Translations under genes and position numbers: made by a program
Source: Burkholderiales bacterium
Lineage (GTDB): Bacteria > Pseudomonadota > Gammaproteobacteria > Burkholderiales > Burkholderiaceae_C
Assembly (NCBI GenBank): GCA_021414305.1
Contig: JAIOOS010000001.1
Location: forward strand, 74,694-138,693
Direction of reading: 5' to 3'
Length of the DNA stretch: 64,000 nucleotides
Shown here: positions 15,797 through 23,847 of the stretch, piece after piece
Position numbering within the stretch: the stretch's first letter is position 1
How the letters are laid out: each line of letters opens with the position of its first letter
The notes under the pieces: model-generated
Told to the model about the DNA's origin: nothing
The model's input: the letters and a program-made list of their open reading frames with translations, nothing else
Databases searched by the model: none

Positions 15797-16828
15797 ATGG
15801 CCACCGATCCCGTTTCCCCCCGTCGCAGCCGGCGCGGCAGCGGCGCCGTCACCCTCCACGACGTGGCCAAGCTCGCCGGCGTCGCGCCGATCACCGCGTC
15901 GCGGGCGATCAATACGCCCGAGCAGGTTTCGGAAGGGGTGCGCAAGAGGGTCGCCGATGCGATCGGCCGGACCGGCTACGTGCCGAACATCCTCGCCGGC
16001 GGCCTGGCGTCGGCGCGGAGCCGCCTGGTCGCGGCCGTGGTGCCCACGATCTCCGGCCCGGTGTTTCTCGAAACCATCCAGTCCCTCACCGGCGCCCTGG
16101 CCGAGCGCGGCTACCAGCTGATGCTGGGACAGTCGGGCTACGCCGGCGATCGGGAAGACGCGCTGCTTGCAGCGATCATCGGCCGCCGGCCGGACGGGAT
16201 CGTCCTGACGGGCATCATGCATTCCGCCGAAGGCCGCAAGCGCCTTCTCGGCGCTGCCATCCCAGTGGTCGAAACCTGGGACCTGACGCCCACGCCTATC
16301 GACATGCTGGTCGGTTTTTCCCATGTCGAGGTCGGCCGCGCCGTCGCGCAGTTCCTGCACGCCAAGGGGCGTCGCCGGCTGGCCGTCGTCTCGGGCAACG
16401 ACGAGCGCGCGAAGCGCCGCCAGGACGCGTTCGCCGCCGCAGCGCGTGCCCTCGGACTGCAAGACGTGCGCATCGTCGTCGTCCCTGCGCCGACGACGCT
16501 CCGCAGCGGCCGCGATGCGCTCGCCGAGCTGATGCGGACGGCGCCTAACGTCGATGCCGTCTTCTGCAGCTCGGATCTGCTGGCCCTGGGCGTGATGACC
16601 GAGGCGCAGGCGCGGGGGATCCGCACTCCGCAACAGATCGCCGTCGTCGGCTTCGGCGACCTCGAGTTCGCCGAGTCCCTGCATCCGGCGCTGACCACGG
16701 TGCGCATCGACGGCACGGCGATCGGCCGCCAGGCCGCCCGGTTCATCGTCGACCGGGCGGAAGGCCGCGAGGTCGAGCAGCGGGTCATCGACATCGGCTT
16801 TGCCGTCGTCGAGCGGGGGACGACCTGA
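15797..16828 (+). CDS. LacI/GntR family repressor of the sugar-acid regulon
   Basis: A 343-aa regulator. The helix-turn-helix and hinge are VTLHDVAKLAGVAPITASRAIN to NILAGGLASARS (about residues 17-75), followed by a periplasmic-binding-protein-like sensor domain (about 76-340) with the usual DAVFCSSDLLALGV and IAVVGFGDLEFA blocks. It resembles gluconate-type GntR repressors. The same 12-base motif lies in its own promoter and twice in the promoter of the following dehydratase operon, making it the likely repressor of both, with a hexarate or catabolite as inducer (inference). The start at ATG 15797 has no Shine-Dalgarno and lies six bases after TAGAAT. Confidence 0.92.
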   Translation: MATDPVSPRRSRRGSGAVTLHDVAKLAGVAPITASRAINTPEQVSEGVRKRVADAIGRTGYVPNILAGGLASARSRLVAAVVPTISGPVFLETIQSLTGALAERGYQLMLGQSGYAGDREDALLAAIIGRRPDGIVLTGIMHSAEGRKRLLGAAIPVVETWDLTPTPIDMLVGFSHVEVGRAVAQFLHAKGRRRLAVVSGNDERAKRRQDAFAAAARALGLQDVRIVVVPAPTTLRSGRDALAELMRTAPNVDAVFCSSDLLALGVMTEAQARGIRTPQQIAVVGFGDLEFAESLHPALTTVRIDGTAIGRQAARFIVDRAEGREVEQRVIDIGFAVVERGTT

Positions 16829-16857
16829 TCTAAGTGGAAACCCTGACCGCACGAGGC

Positions 16858-16910
16858 TTGCGGACTCGCATAGGTAGCGCTACCATTTCAGCAAGTTTGC
16901 TAGCGCTACT
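16858..16910 (+). promoter_or_regulatory. Promoter and double LacI-type operator of the glucarate operon
   Basis: TTGCGG (16858-16863)-N17-TACCAT (16881-16886) is the likely promoter. O1, GGTAGCGCTACC (16873-16884), is a perfect 12-base palindrome covering the end of the spacer and most of the -10. O2, GCTAGCGCTACT (16899-16910), matches 10 of 12 bases and lies just downstream of the predicted start; the centres are 26 bases apart. A third copy is in the lacI promoter. Together these explain repression by the adjacent regulator. Confidence 0.78.
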
Positions 16911-16925
16911 AATCGGAACGAAGCG

Positions 16926-18260
16926 ATGACCTTGCCCGCCACACCCAGGATCACCGAGCTGCGGGTGATTCCTGTCGCAGGCCGCGACAGCATGCTGCTC
17001 AACCTGAGCGGCGCGCATGGCCCGTTCTTCACCCGCAACCTCCTCGTCCTCACCGACAGTGCCGGCCGCACCGGCATCGGCGAAGTGCCGGGCGGCGAGA
17101 AGATCCGGCAGACGCTGGAAGACGCTCGCGAGCTCGTGGTCGGCCAGCCGATCGGCGCGCAGCAGCGCCTGCTCCAGCAAGTGCAGCGACAGTTCGCCGA
17201 TCGCGACAGCGGCGGTCGTGGCCTGCAGACCTTCGACCTGCGGACCACCATCCACGCGGTCACGGCCATCGAGTCGGCGCTGCTCGACCTGCTGGGCCAG
17301 CACCTGGACGTTCCGGTGGCGGCCTTGCTCGGCGAAGGCCAGCAGCGCGACGCGGTCGAGATGCTGGGCTACCTCTTCTACGTCGGCGACAAGTCCCGGA
17401 CCGACCTGCCCTACGCCAGCGAACCCGACGCCGGCGACGAGTGGCTGCGACTGCGCCACGAGACCGCCCTGACGCCGCAAGCGGTGGTGCGCCTCGCCGA
17501 AGCCGCCTACGCGCGCTACGGCTTCAACGATTTCAAGCTGAAGGGCGGCGCCCTGCGCGCCGAAGAGGAGATCGAGGCGATCGTCGCGCTGCACGAGCGC
17601 TTCCCGCAGGCCCGCGTCACCCTCGACCCGAACGGCGGCTGGCTGCTCAAGAACGCCGTTCGCCTGATGCGCGACATGCGCGGCGTCGTCGCCTATGCGG
17701 AGGACCCGTGCGGCGCCGAGGACGGCTTTTCCGGCCGCGAGGTGATGGCCGAGTTCCGCCGTGCCACCGGCCTGCCGACCGCGACCAACATGATCGCCAC
17801 CGACTGGCGGCAGCTGAGCCACGCGCTCTCGCTGCAATCGGTGGACATTCCGCTCGCCGATCCGCACTTCTGGACCATGGCGGGCTCGGTCCGGGTGGCC
17901 CAGACCTGCCGCGACTGGGGCCTCACCTGGGGCTCGCACTCCAACAACCACTTCGACGTGTCGCTGGCCATGTTCACCCACGTCGGCGCCGCGGCGCCGG
18001 GGCGCGTCACGGCGATGGACACGCACTGGATCTGGCAGGACGGGCAGCGGCTGACGAAAGAGCCGCTGCAGATCAAGGGCGGCCTGGTGTCGGTACCGCG
18101 CAAGCCCGGCCTCGGCGTCGAGCTCGACATGGTCGAGGTGGAGAAGGCGCACCAGCTCTATCGCCAGCACGGGCTCGGCGCGCGCGACGACAGGATCGCG
18201 ATGCAGTACCTGATTCCCGGCTGGACCTTCGATCCCAAGCGCCCGGCGCTCGACCGCTGA
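16926..18260 (+). CDS. gudD: D-glucarate dehydratase
   Basis: A 444-aa enolase-superfamily enzyme that dehydrates D-glucarate (and L-idarate) to 5-keto-4-deoxy-D-glucarate. The expected residues are in place: K204-L-K206 in FKLKGG, Asp234 in LDPNGGW, Glu265 in [10 protein letters not shown], Asn288 in [10 protein letters not shown] and His338 in [10 protein letters not shown], offset by about one from the E. coli enzyme, which also has nearly this length. It is the first gene of the operon controlled by the operator pair just upstream, and its TGA overlaps the next ATG. Confidence 0.95.
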   Translation: MTLPATPRITELRVIPVAGRDSMLLNLSGAHGPFFTRNLLVLTDSAGRTGIGEVPGGEKIRQTLEDARELVVGQPIGAQQRLLQQVQRQFADRDSGGRGLQTFDLRTTIHAVTAIESALLDLLGQHLDVPVAALLGEGQQRDAVEMLGYLFYVGDKSRTDLPYASEPDAGDEWLRLRHETALTPQAVVRLAEAAYARYGFNDFKLKGGALRAEEEIEAIVALHERFPQARVTLDPNGGWLLKNAVRLMRDMRGVVAYAEDPCGAEDGFSGREVMAEFRRATGLPTATNMIATDWRQLSHALSLQSVDIPLADPHFWTMAGSVRVAQTCRDWGLTWGSHSNNHFDVSLAMFTHVGAAAPGRVTAMDTHWIWQDGQRLTKEPLQIKGGLVSVPRKPGLGVELDMVEVEKAHQLYRQHGLGARDDRIAMQYLIPGWTFDPKRPALDR

Positions 18261-19390
18261 TGTGCGCCGACCGCATCGCCTGGGTCCGGGTCTCGTCCTG
18301 CTACCTGCCGCTGGCAACGCCGATCAGCGACGCCAAGGTGCTGACCGGCCGGCAGAAACCGATGACCGAGATCGCCATGCTGTTCGCCGAGATCCGGACC
18401 GAGAGCGGGCATGAAGGCCTGGGCTTCAGCTACTCGAAGCGGGCAGGCGGCCCGGGCCAGTTCGCGCATGCCAAGGAGATCGCGCCGGCCTTGATCGGTG
18501 AAGACCCGAGCGACATCGCCAGGTTGTGGAACAAGCTGTGCTGGGCGAGCGCGTCGGTGGGGCGCAGCGGCATGTCGACGCAGGCGATCGGCGCCTTCGA
18601 CGTCGCCCTGTACGACCTGAAGGCGAAGCGGGCGGGGCTCTCGCTCGCCAAGCTCCTCGGCTCCTACCGCGATTCCGTTCGCTGCTACAACACCTCGGGC
18701 GGGTTCCTGCACACGCCGATCGAGCAACTGCTGGTCAACGCCTCGGCCTCCATCGAGCGCGGCATCGGCGGCATCAAGCTCAAGGTCGGGCAGCCCGACC
18801 GGGCGCTGGACATCAGCCGGGTCGAGGCGGTTCGCAAGCACCTCGGCGACTCGGTGCCGATCATGGTCGACGCCAACCAGCAATGGGACCGGCCGACCGC
18901 GCAGCGGATGTGCCGGATCCTCGAGGAGTTCGACCTGGTCTGGATCGAGGAACCGCTCGACGCCTACGACCATGAAGGCCACGCCGCGCTCGCCGCCCGG
19001 TTCGACACGCCGATCGCCACCGGCGAAATGCTGACCAGCGCCGCCGAGCACGGCGAGCTGATCCGCCATCGCGCGGCCGACTACCTGATGCCCGACGCAC
19101 CCCGCGTCGGCGGCATCACGCCGTTCCTGAAGATCGCGTCGCAGGCGGAGCACGCGGGCCTGATGCTCGGCCCGCACTTCGCGATGGAGCTGCACGTGCA
19201 TCTCGGCGCCGCCTATCCGAGCGAGCCCTGGGTCGAGCACTTCGACTGGCTCGAGCCGCTGTTCAACGAGCGCCTCGAGATCGAAGGCGGCCGCATGCTC
19301 GTTCCGACCCGGCCCGGACTCGGGGTCAGCCTGAGCGAACAGGCGCGAGCCTGGACGCGGGAACAGACCGAAGTCGGCCACCTCTCGTAG
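18260..19390 (+). CDS. L-talarate/galactarate dehydratase (enolase superfamily)
   Basis: A 376-aa mandelate-racemase-subgroup enzyme. The acid/base and metal residues are K173-L-K175 (IKLKVG), Asp204 (MVDANQQWD), Glu230 (WIEEPLDAYD), Glu256 (ATGEML) and His306 (LGPHFAMELH). Their spacing matches the Salmonella L-talarate/galactarate dehydratase. It would dehydrate galactarate and L-talarate to the same keto-deoxy acid made by GudD. ATG 18260 overlaps the gudD stop, so the pair is translationally coupled. A second, unrelated galactarate dehydratase (GarD) follows two genes later. Other mandelate-racemase-type dehydratases are possible, but residues and context favour this call. Confidence 0.88.
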   Translation: MCADRIAWVRVSSCYLPLATPISDAKVLTGRQKPMTEIAMLFAEIRTESGHEGLGFSYSKRAGGPGQFAHAKEIAPALIGEDPSDIARLWNKLCWASASVGRSGMSTQAIGAFDVALYDLKAKRAGLSLAKLLGSYRDSVRCYNTSGGFLHTPIEQLLVNASASIERGIGGIKLKVGQPDRALDISRVEAVRKHLGDSVPIMVDANQQWDRPTAQRMCRILEEFDLVWIEEPLDAYDHEGHAALAARFDTPIATGEMLTSAAEHGELIRHRAADYLMPDAPRVGGITPFLKIASQAEHAGLMLGPHFAMELHVHLGAAYPSEPWVEHFDWLEPLFNERLEIEGGRMLVPTRPGLGVSLSEQARAWTREQTEVGHLS

Positions 19391-19443
19391 ACCTTACCCT
19401 TCGTGTCCGACGCCAGGACACGTGATACCTCCAGGAGACATCG

Positions 19444-20415
19444 ATGAAACTGGTTCTGAAGACCCTCGCCGCCCTGACTCTGGCGACGGCCGCCGCCGGC
19501 AGCGCCTTCGCGCAGGCCTGGCCGGCCAAGCCCGTCACCCTGCTGGTGCCGTTTCCGCCCGGCGGCTCCACCGACATGATCGCGCGCACCCTCGCGCCGA
19601 AGCTGCAGGAAAAGCTCGGCGGCAACTTCATCGTGCAGAACACGGGCGGCGCCGGCGGCACGCTCGGCGCGGCCGCGGCCAAGCGCGCCGCGCCCGACGG
19701 CTACACGATCCTCGTGTCGTCGCTGGGGCCGTTCGTGATCGGGCCGCACCTCCTCAAGAACATCGGCTACGACCCGCTCAAGGACTTCGACTACCTCTCG
19801 GTCGCCGTACAGGCGCCGAACGTGCTGACGGTGCCGGCGAGCTCGCCGCACAAGTCGCTGGCCGACGTGCTCGCGTACCACAAGGCCAACCCCGGAAAGA
19901 TGAGCTTCGCCTCGGCCGGCAACGGCACCAGCGACCACCTCACCGCCGAGCTGTTCTGGCAGGAGAGCAAGACGACCGGCCTGCACATTCCGTACAAGGG
20001 CGGTGCGCCGGCGATGTCGGACCTGCTGGGCGGGCAGGTCGACGCGACCTTCATGAACATCAACACCGGCCTGGCGAACATCAAGGCGGGCAAGCTGCGC
20101 GCGCTGGCGATCACGAGCGCGAAGCGTTCGCCCCTGCTGCCCGACGTGCCGACGATGGAAGAGTCGGGCCTCAAGGGCGTGACCGTCTACTCGTGGCAAG
20201 CTTTCGCCGCGCCCAAGGGGCTGCCCGCCGACATCAGGGCCAAGCTCCACGAGGCGATCGTGGCGGGGCTCAACGACCCGGCCGTCAAGCCCAAGCTGCT
20301 GGAGCTCGGCTTCGAGATCGTCGGCAACAGCCCGGAGCAGTTCACCGCCTTCCAGGCCGCCGAGTTCGCGCGCTGGAAGAAGGTCATCGAGGTCGGCAAG
20401 ATCACCGCCGACTGA
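19444..20415 (+). CDS. Bug family tripartite tricarboxylate transporter substrate-binding protein
   Basis: A 323-aa periplasmic receptor of the TctC/Bug type. It has a signal peptide (residues 1-23, cleaving after SAFA), then [23 protein letters not shown], the family hallmark loop, [11 protein letters not shown] and the later [20 protein letters not shown] segment. AGGAGA lies just before ATG 19444. Sitting between two hexarate dehydratases, it probably binds glucarate, galactarate or talarate for uptake (inference). The TctA and TctB membrane subunits are not in the window; Bug receptors in Burkholderiales often share distant TctAB proteins. Confidence 0.93.
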   Translation: MKLVLKTLAALTLATAAAGSAFAQAWPAKPVTLLVPFPPGGSTDMIARTLAPKLQEKLGGNFIVQNTGGAGGTLGAAAAKRAAPDGYTILVSSLGPFVIGPHLLKNIGYDPLKDFDYLSVAVQAPNVLTVPASSPHKSLADVLAYHKANPGKMSFASAGNGTSDHLTAELFWQESKTTGLHIPYKGGAPAMSDLLGGQVDATFMNINTGLANIKAGKLRALAITSAKRSPLLPDVPTMEESGLKGVTVYSWQAFAAPKGLPADIRAKLHEAIVAGLNDPAVKPKLLELGFEIVGNSPEQFTAFQAAEFARWKKVIEVGKITAD

Positions 20416-20458
20416 CGTCTCCAGAGAACGTCGAGCAAGGTCCGCAGGAGCAGCCGCC

Positions 20459-22060
20459 ATGGCCGGGGAGTCTTCCGTCGCCCCTCTGTACATCACCATG
20501 CACGAGGCCGACAACGTCGCCATCGTCGCCAACGACGGCGGCCTGCCGGCCGGCACGCGCTTTCCTTCCGGCCTGACGCTGGTCGACAAGGTGCCGCAGG
20601 GGCACAAGGTCGCGCTCGTCGACCTGCCCGCGGGCGCGCCGGTGCGCCGCTACAACGTGACCATCGGCCGGGCGATGCGCGACATCGCGGCGGGAAGCTG
20701 GGTGCACGAGCGCCTGCTCGAGATGCCCGACGCCCGCTCGCTGGAGGCGCTGCCGATCGCGACCGTGAAGCAGGCGCCCCGGGCGCCTCTCGCGGGCTAC
20801 ACCTTCGAGGGCTACCGCAACGCCGACGGCTCGGTCGGCAGCCGCAACATCCTCGCCATCACGACCACCGTGCAGTGCGTTGCCGGCGTCGTCGAGCATG
20901 CGGTGCGGCGCATCAAGGACGAGCTGCTGCCGAAGTATCCGAACGTCGACGACGTCGTCGGCCTCGAGCACACCTACGGCTGCGGCGTGGCGATCGACGC
21001 GCCCGGCGCGGAGATACCGATCCGCACGCTGCGCAACATCACGCTGAACCCGAACTTCGGCAACGAGGTGATGGTGGTCAGCCTGGGCTGCGAGAAGCTG
21101 CAGCCCGAGCGCCTGCTGCCGCCGGGCAGCTTCGCCATCGTCGACGAGCGCAACGTCGCCGACATCGGCGCCACCGAGGCGGCGAAGCTCGACGTCGTCT
21201 GCCTGCAGGACGACGCCCACGTCGGCTTCATGTCGATGATCGACTCGATCCTCGCCACCGCCGAGGAGCATCTCGAACGGCTGAACGGGCGCCGGCGCGA
21301 GACGGTTCCGGCCAGCGAGCTGGTGGTGGGAGTGCAGTGCGGCGGCAGCGATGCGTTCAGCGGCGTCACCGCCAATCCGGCCGTCGGGTTCTGCGCCGAC
21401 CTGCTCGTGAGCGCCGGCGCCACGGTCATGTTCTCCGAGACCACCGAGGTGCGCGACGGCATCGACCAGCTCACCTCGCGGGCGACGACGCCGGAGGTGG
21501 CCGCGGCGATGATCCACGAGATGGCCTGGTACGACGCCTATCTGCAGCGCGGCAGCGCCGACCGGAGCGCGAACACGACGCCGGGCAACAAGAAGGGCGG
21601 CCTTTCCAACATCGTCGAGAAGGCGATGGGCTCGATCGTCAAGAGCGGCAGCGCGCCGATCTCGGGCGTGCTCTCGCCGGGCGAGAAGCTGCGCGACCGG
21701 GGCATCACGAGCGGCCTGGTCTACGCCGCCACGCCCGCCAGCGACTTCATCTGCGGCACGCTGCAGGTCGCCGCCGGGATCAACCTGCACGTGTTCACCA
21801 CCGGGCGCGGCACGCCGTACGGACTCGCCGAAGTGCCGGTGATCAAGGTCGCCACCCGCAGCGACCTGGCGCGGCGCTGGCACGACCTGATGGACGTCAA
21901 CGCCGGGCGCATCGCCGACGGCGGGGCGACGATCGAGGAGGTCGGCTGGGAGCTGTTCCGGCTGATGCTCGAGGTGGCCAGCGGCCGCAAGAAGACCTGG
22001 GCCGAGCACTGGAAGCTGCACAACGCGCTGGTGCTGTTCAACCCGGCGCCCGTGACCTGA
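20459..22060 (+). CDS. garD: Galactarate dehydratase, GarD (altronate dehydratase family)
   Basis: A 533-aa iron-dependent dehydratase converting galactarate to 5-keto-4-deoxy-D-glucarate. It has the N-terminal SAF-like domain (about residues 1-100) and the UxaA/GarD catalytic part with [57 protein letters not shown] and [10 protein letters not shown]. Length matches E. coli GarD (523 aa). The start at ATG 20459 has GGAG nearby. It acts in parallel with the enolase-type dehydratase at 18260 and feeds the aldolase encoded next. Confidence 0.94.
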   Translation: MAGESSVAPLYITMHEADNVAIVANDGGLPAGTRFPSGLTLVDKVPQGHKVALVDLPAGAPVRRYNVTIGRAMRDIAAGSWVHERLLEMPDARSLEALPIATVKQAPRAPLAGYTFEGYRNADGSVGSRNILAITTTVQCVAGVVEHAVRRIKDELLPKYPNVDDVVGLEHTYGCGVAIDAPGAEIPIRTLRNITLNPNFGNEVMVVSLGCEKLQPERLLPPGSFAIVDERNVADIGATEAAKLDVVCLQDDAHVGFMSMIDSILATAEEHLERLNGRRRETVPASELVVGVQCGGSDAFSGVTANPAVGFCADLLVSAGATVMFSETTEVRDGIDQLTSRATTPEVAAAMIHEMAWYDAYLQRGSADRSANTTPGNKKGGLSNIVEKAMGSIVKSGSAPISGVLSPGEKLRDRGITSGLVYAATPASDFICGTLQVAAGINLHVFTTGRGTPYGLAEVPVIKVATRSDLARRWHDLMDVNAGRIADGGATIEEVGWELFRLMLEVASGRKKTWAEHWKLHNALVLFNPAPVT

Positions 22061-22079
22061 TTCATCCCCGGAGATCGAG

Positions 22080-22868
22080 ATGAGAGAAAACACCCTGCGC
22101 GCGATCTGGAAGTCGGGGAAGGCGGCCGTCAACGGCTGGCTGGCGATACCGAACAGCTTTTCCGCCGAGACCATGGCGCATCAGGGCTGGGATTCGCTGA
22201 CGATCGACATGCAGCACGGTGTCGTCGACTACTCGGCGCTGATCCCGATGCTGCAGGCGATCTCGACCACGCCCACGGTGCCTGTGGTGCGCGTGCCGTG
22301 GCTCGAGCCGGGCATCCTGATGAAGTCGCTCGACGCCGGCGCTTACGCGGTCATCTGCCCGATGGTGAACACCCGGGTCGACGCGCAGAACCTCGTCGCC
22401 TGGACCCACTACGCGCCGCGCGGCACGCGCAGCTTCGGCCCGGTGCGCGCCAGCCTCTACGGCGGCGCCGACTACGCGAAGCACGCCAACGACACGATCG
22501 TCACCTTCGCGATGATCGAGACCGCGCAGGCACTCGACAACCTCGAGCAGATCCTCTCGGTCGAAGGGCTCGACGCGATCTACATCGGCCCATCGGACCT
22601 GTCGCTCTCGCTCGGCTGCCGGCCGGTCCTCGACGATGTCGACCCGAAGGCGGCCGAGGCGATCGACCACGTCCTCGCGCGTGCCCAGGCGCACGGCATC
22701 GTCGCCGGCATCCACAACGCCAGCCCGGAAGCCGCCCTGGCGCGCATCGCCAAGGGCTTCCGCTTCGTCACCGTCGGCTCCGACGCGCGCCTGATGGCCG
22801 CTGGCGCCGAGCAGGTGATGGCGCGGATGCGCTCGACCTCGGCCCCGAAGCCCTCGGGCACGTATTGA
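22080..22868 (+). CDS. garL: 5-keto-4-deoxy-D-glucarate aldolase (HpcH/HpaI family)
   Basis: A 262-aa class II (metal-dependent) aldolase that cleaves the keto-deoxy acid to pyruvate and tartronate semialdehyde. Family landmarks are NGWLAIPNSFSAE, DSLTIDMQHGVVDY, AYAVICPMVNT, the arginine-rich RGTRSFGPVRA, MIETAQALDNL with the metal-binding glutamate, and IYIGPSDLSLSLG. GGAG precedes ATG 22080 and the gene lies 19 bases after garD. Other HpaI-type aldolases share these motifs, so the substrate is inferred from the operon. Confidence 0.9.
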   Translation: MRENTLRAIWKSGKAAVNGWLAIPNSFSAETMAHQGWDSLTIDMQHGVVDYSALIPMLQAISTTPTVPVVRVPWLEPGILMKSLDAGAYAVICPMVNTRVDAQNLVAWTHYAPRGTRSFGPVRASLYGGADYAKHANDTIVTFAMIETAQALDNLEQILSVEGLDAIYIGPSDLSLSLGCRPVLDDVDPKAAEAIDHVLARAQAHGIVAGIHNASPEAALARIAKGFRFVTVGSDARLMAAGAEQVMARMRSTSAPKPSGTY

Positions 22869-22902
22869 CCGACCGCACTCAACCGCCAACCAGGGACGCC
22901 AC

Positions 22903-23802
22903 ATGAAGCTCGGATTCATCGGCCTCGGCATCATGGGCACGCCGATGGCGTTGCACCTCATCGACGCCGGCCATCAACTCTTCGTCAAGACCCGCAGCAA
23001 GCTGCCCGAGGCCATCGCAGCCTCGACGGCCGTCGCCTGCGCCAACGCCGAGGAAGTGGCGCGGCAGGCGGAAGTCGTCTTCATGATGGTGCCCGACACG
23101 CCCGACGTCGAGGCCGTGCTGTTCGGCGACAACGGCGTCGCCAAGGCGCTCGGCGGCGGCGAGGCCGGCCCGCGCAAGGTGATCGTCGACATGAGCTCGA
23201 TCTCGCCGATCGCCACCAAGGCGTTCGCGCAGCGCATCAACGCGCTCGGCGCCGACTACGTCGATGCGCCGGTGTCGGGCGGCGAGGTCGGCGCCAAGGC
23301 CGCCACGTTGACGATCATGTGCGGTGCCGATCCGGCGGTGTTCGAGACGGTGCGCCCGCTGCTCGAGAAGATGGGCAAGAACATCACGCTGGTCGGCGGC
23401 AACGGCGACGGGCAGACGACCAAGGTCGCCAACCAGATCATCGTCGCGCTCAACATCGCCGCGGTCGGCGAGGCCCTGCTCTTCGCCAGCAAGGCGGGCG
23501 CCGACCCGGCCAAGGTGCGCCAGGCGCTGATGGGGGGCTTCGCCTCGAGCCGCATCCTCGAGGTGCACGGCGAGCGGATGATCAAGCGCACCTTCAACCC
23601 GGGCTTTCGCATCCGCCTGCACCAGAAGGACCTCGGCCTGGCGCTGCAGGGTGCGCGCGAGCTCGGCGTCGCGCTGCCGCAGACCGCCAACGCGGCGCAG
23701 CTCATGCAGGCCTGCGCCGCCAACGGCATGGCCGACCTCGACCACTCGGCGCTGGTCAAGGCGCTCGAGCTGATGGCCGGCCACGAGGTGGCCAAGGCCT
23801 GA
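22903..23802 (+). CDS. garR: Tartronate semialdehyde reductase (2-hydroxy-3-oxopropionate reductase)
   Basis: A 299-aa beta-hydroxyacid dehydrogenase that reduces tartronate semialdehyde to D-glycerate. The N-terminal Rossmann motif is GFIGLGIMGTPMALHL, the substrate-binding segment DAPVSGGEVGAKAATLTIMCG, and the catalytic lysine lies in TKVANQIIVALNI. This completes the path from hexarates to pyruvate and glycerate. No glycerate kinase gene follows. The stop codon lies inside the first arm of a strong hairpin that ends the operon. Confidence 0.94.
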   Translation: MKLGFIGLGIMGTPMALHLIDAGHQLFVKTRSKLPEAIAASTAVACANAEEVARQAEVVFMMVPDTPDVEAVLFGDNGVAKALGGGEAGPRKVIVDMSSISPIATKAFAQRINALGADYVDAPVSGGEVGAKAATLTIMCGADPAVFETVRPLLEKMGKNITLVGGNGDGQTTKVANQIIVALNIAAVGEALLFASKAGADPAKVRQALMGGFASSRILEVHGERMIKRTFNPGFRIRLHQKDLGLALQGARELGVALPQTANAAQLMQACAANGMADLDHSALVKALELMAGHEVAKA

Positions 23803-23838
23803 TCGGACCCGCGACCGCTGGTGGCCGCGGGTCCGATC
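23801..23838. terminator. Hairpin between convergent garR and orphan gene
   Basis: Arms 23801-23816 and 23823-23838 form a 16-base stem with a single mismatch and a six-base loop (GCTGGT). It lies between two convergent genes and can end transcription from both sides. There is no run of T on either strand, so it would be a GC-hairpin terminator or an mRNA-stabilising end, not a classic intrinsic terminator. Confidence 0.7.
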
Positions 23839-23847
23839 GCGTCGCTG

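Noticed and set aside
20402-22174. 590-codon minus-strand frame opposite garD
   Set aside because: Arg/His/Gln/Val-rich shadow of GarD with no recognisable domain.
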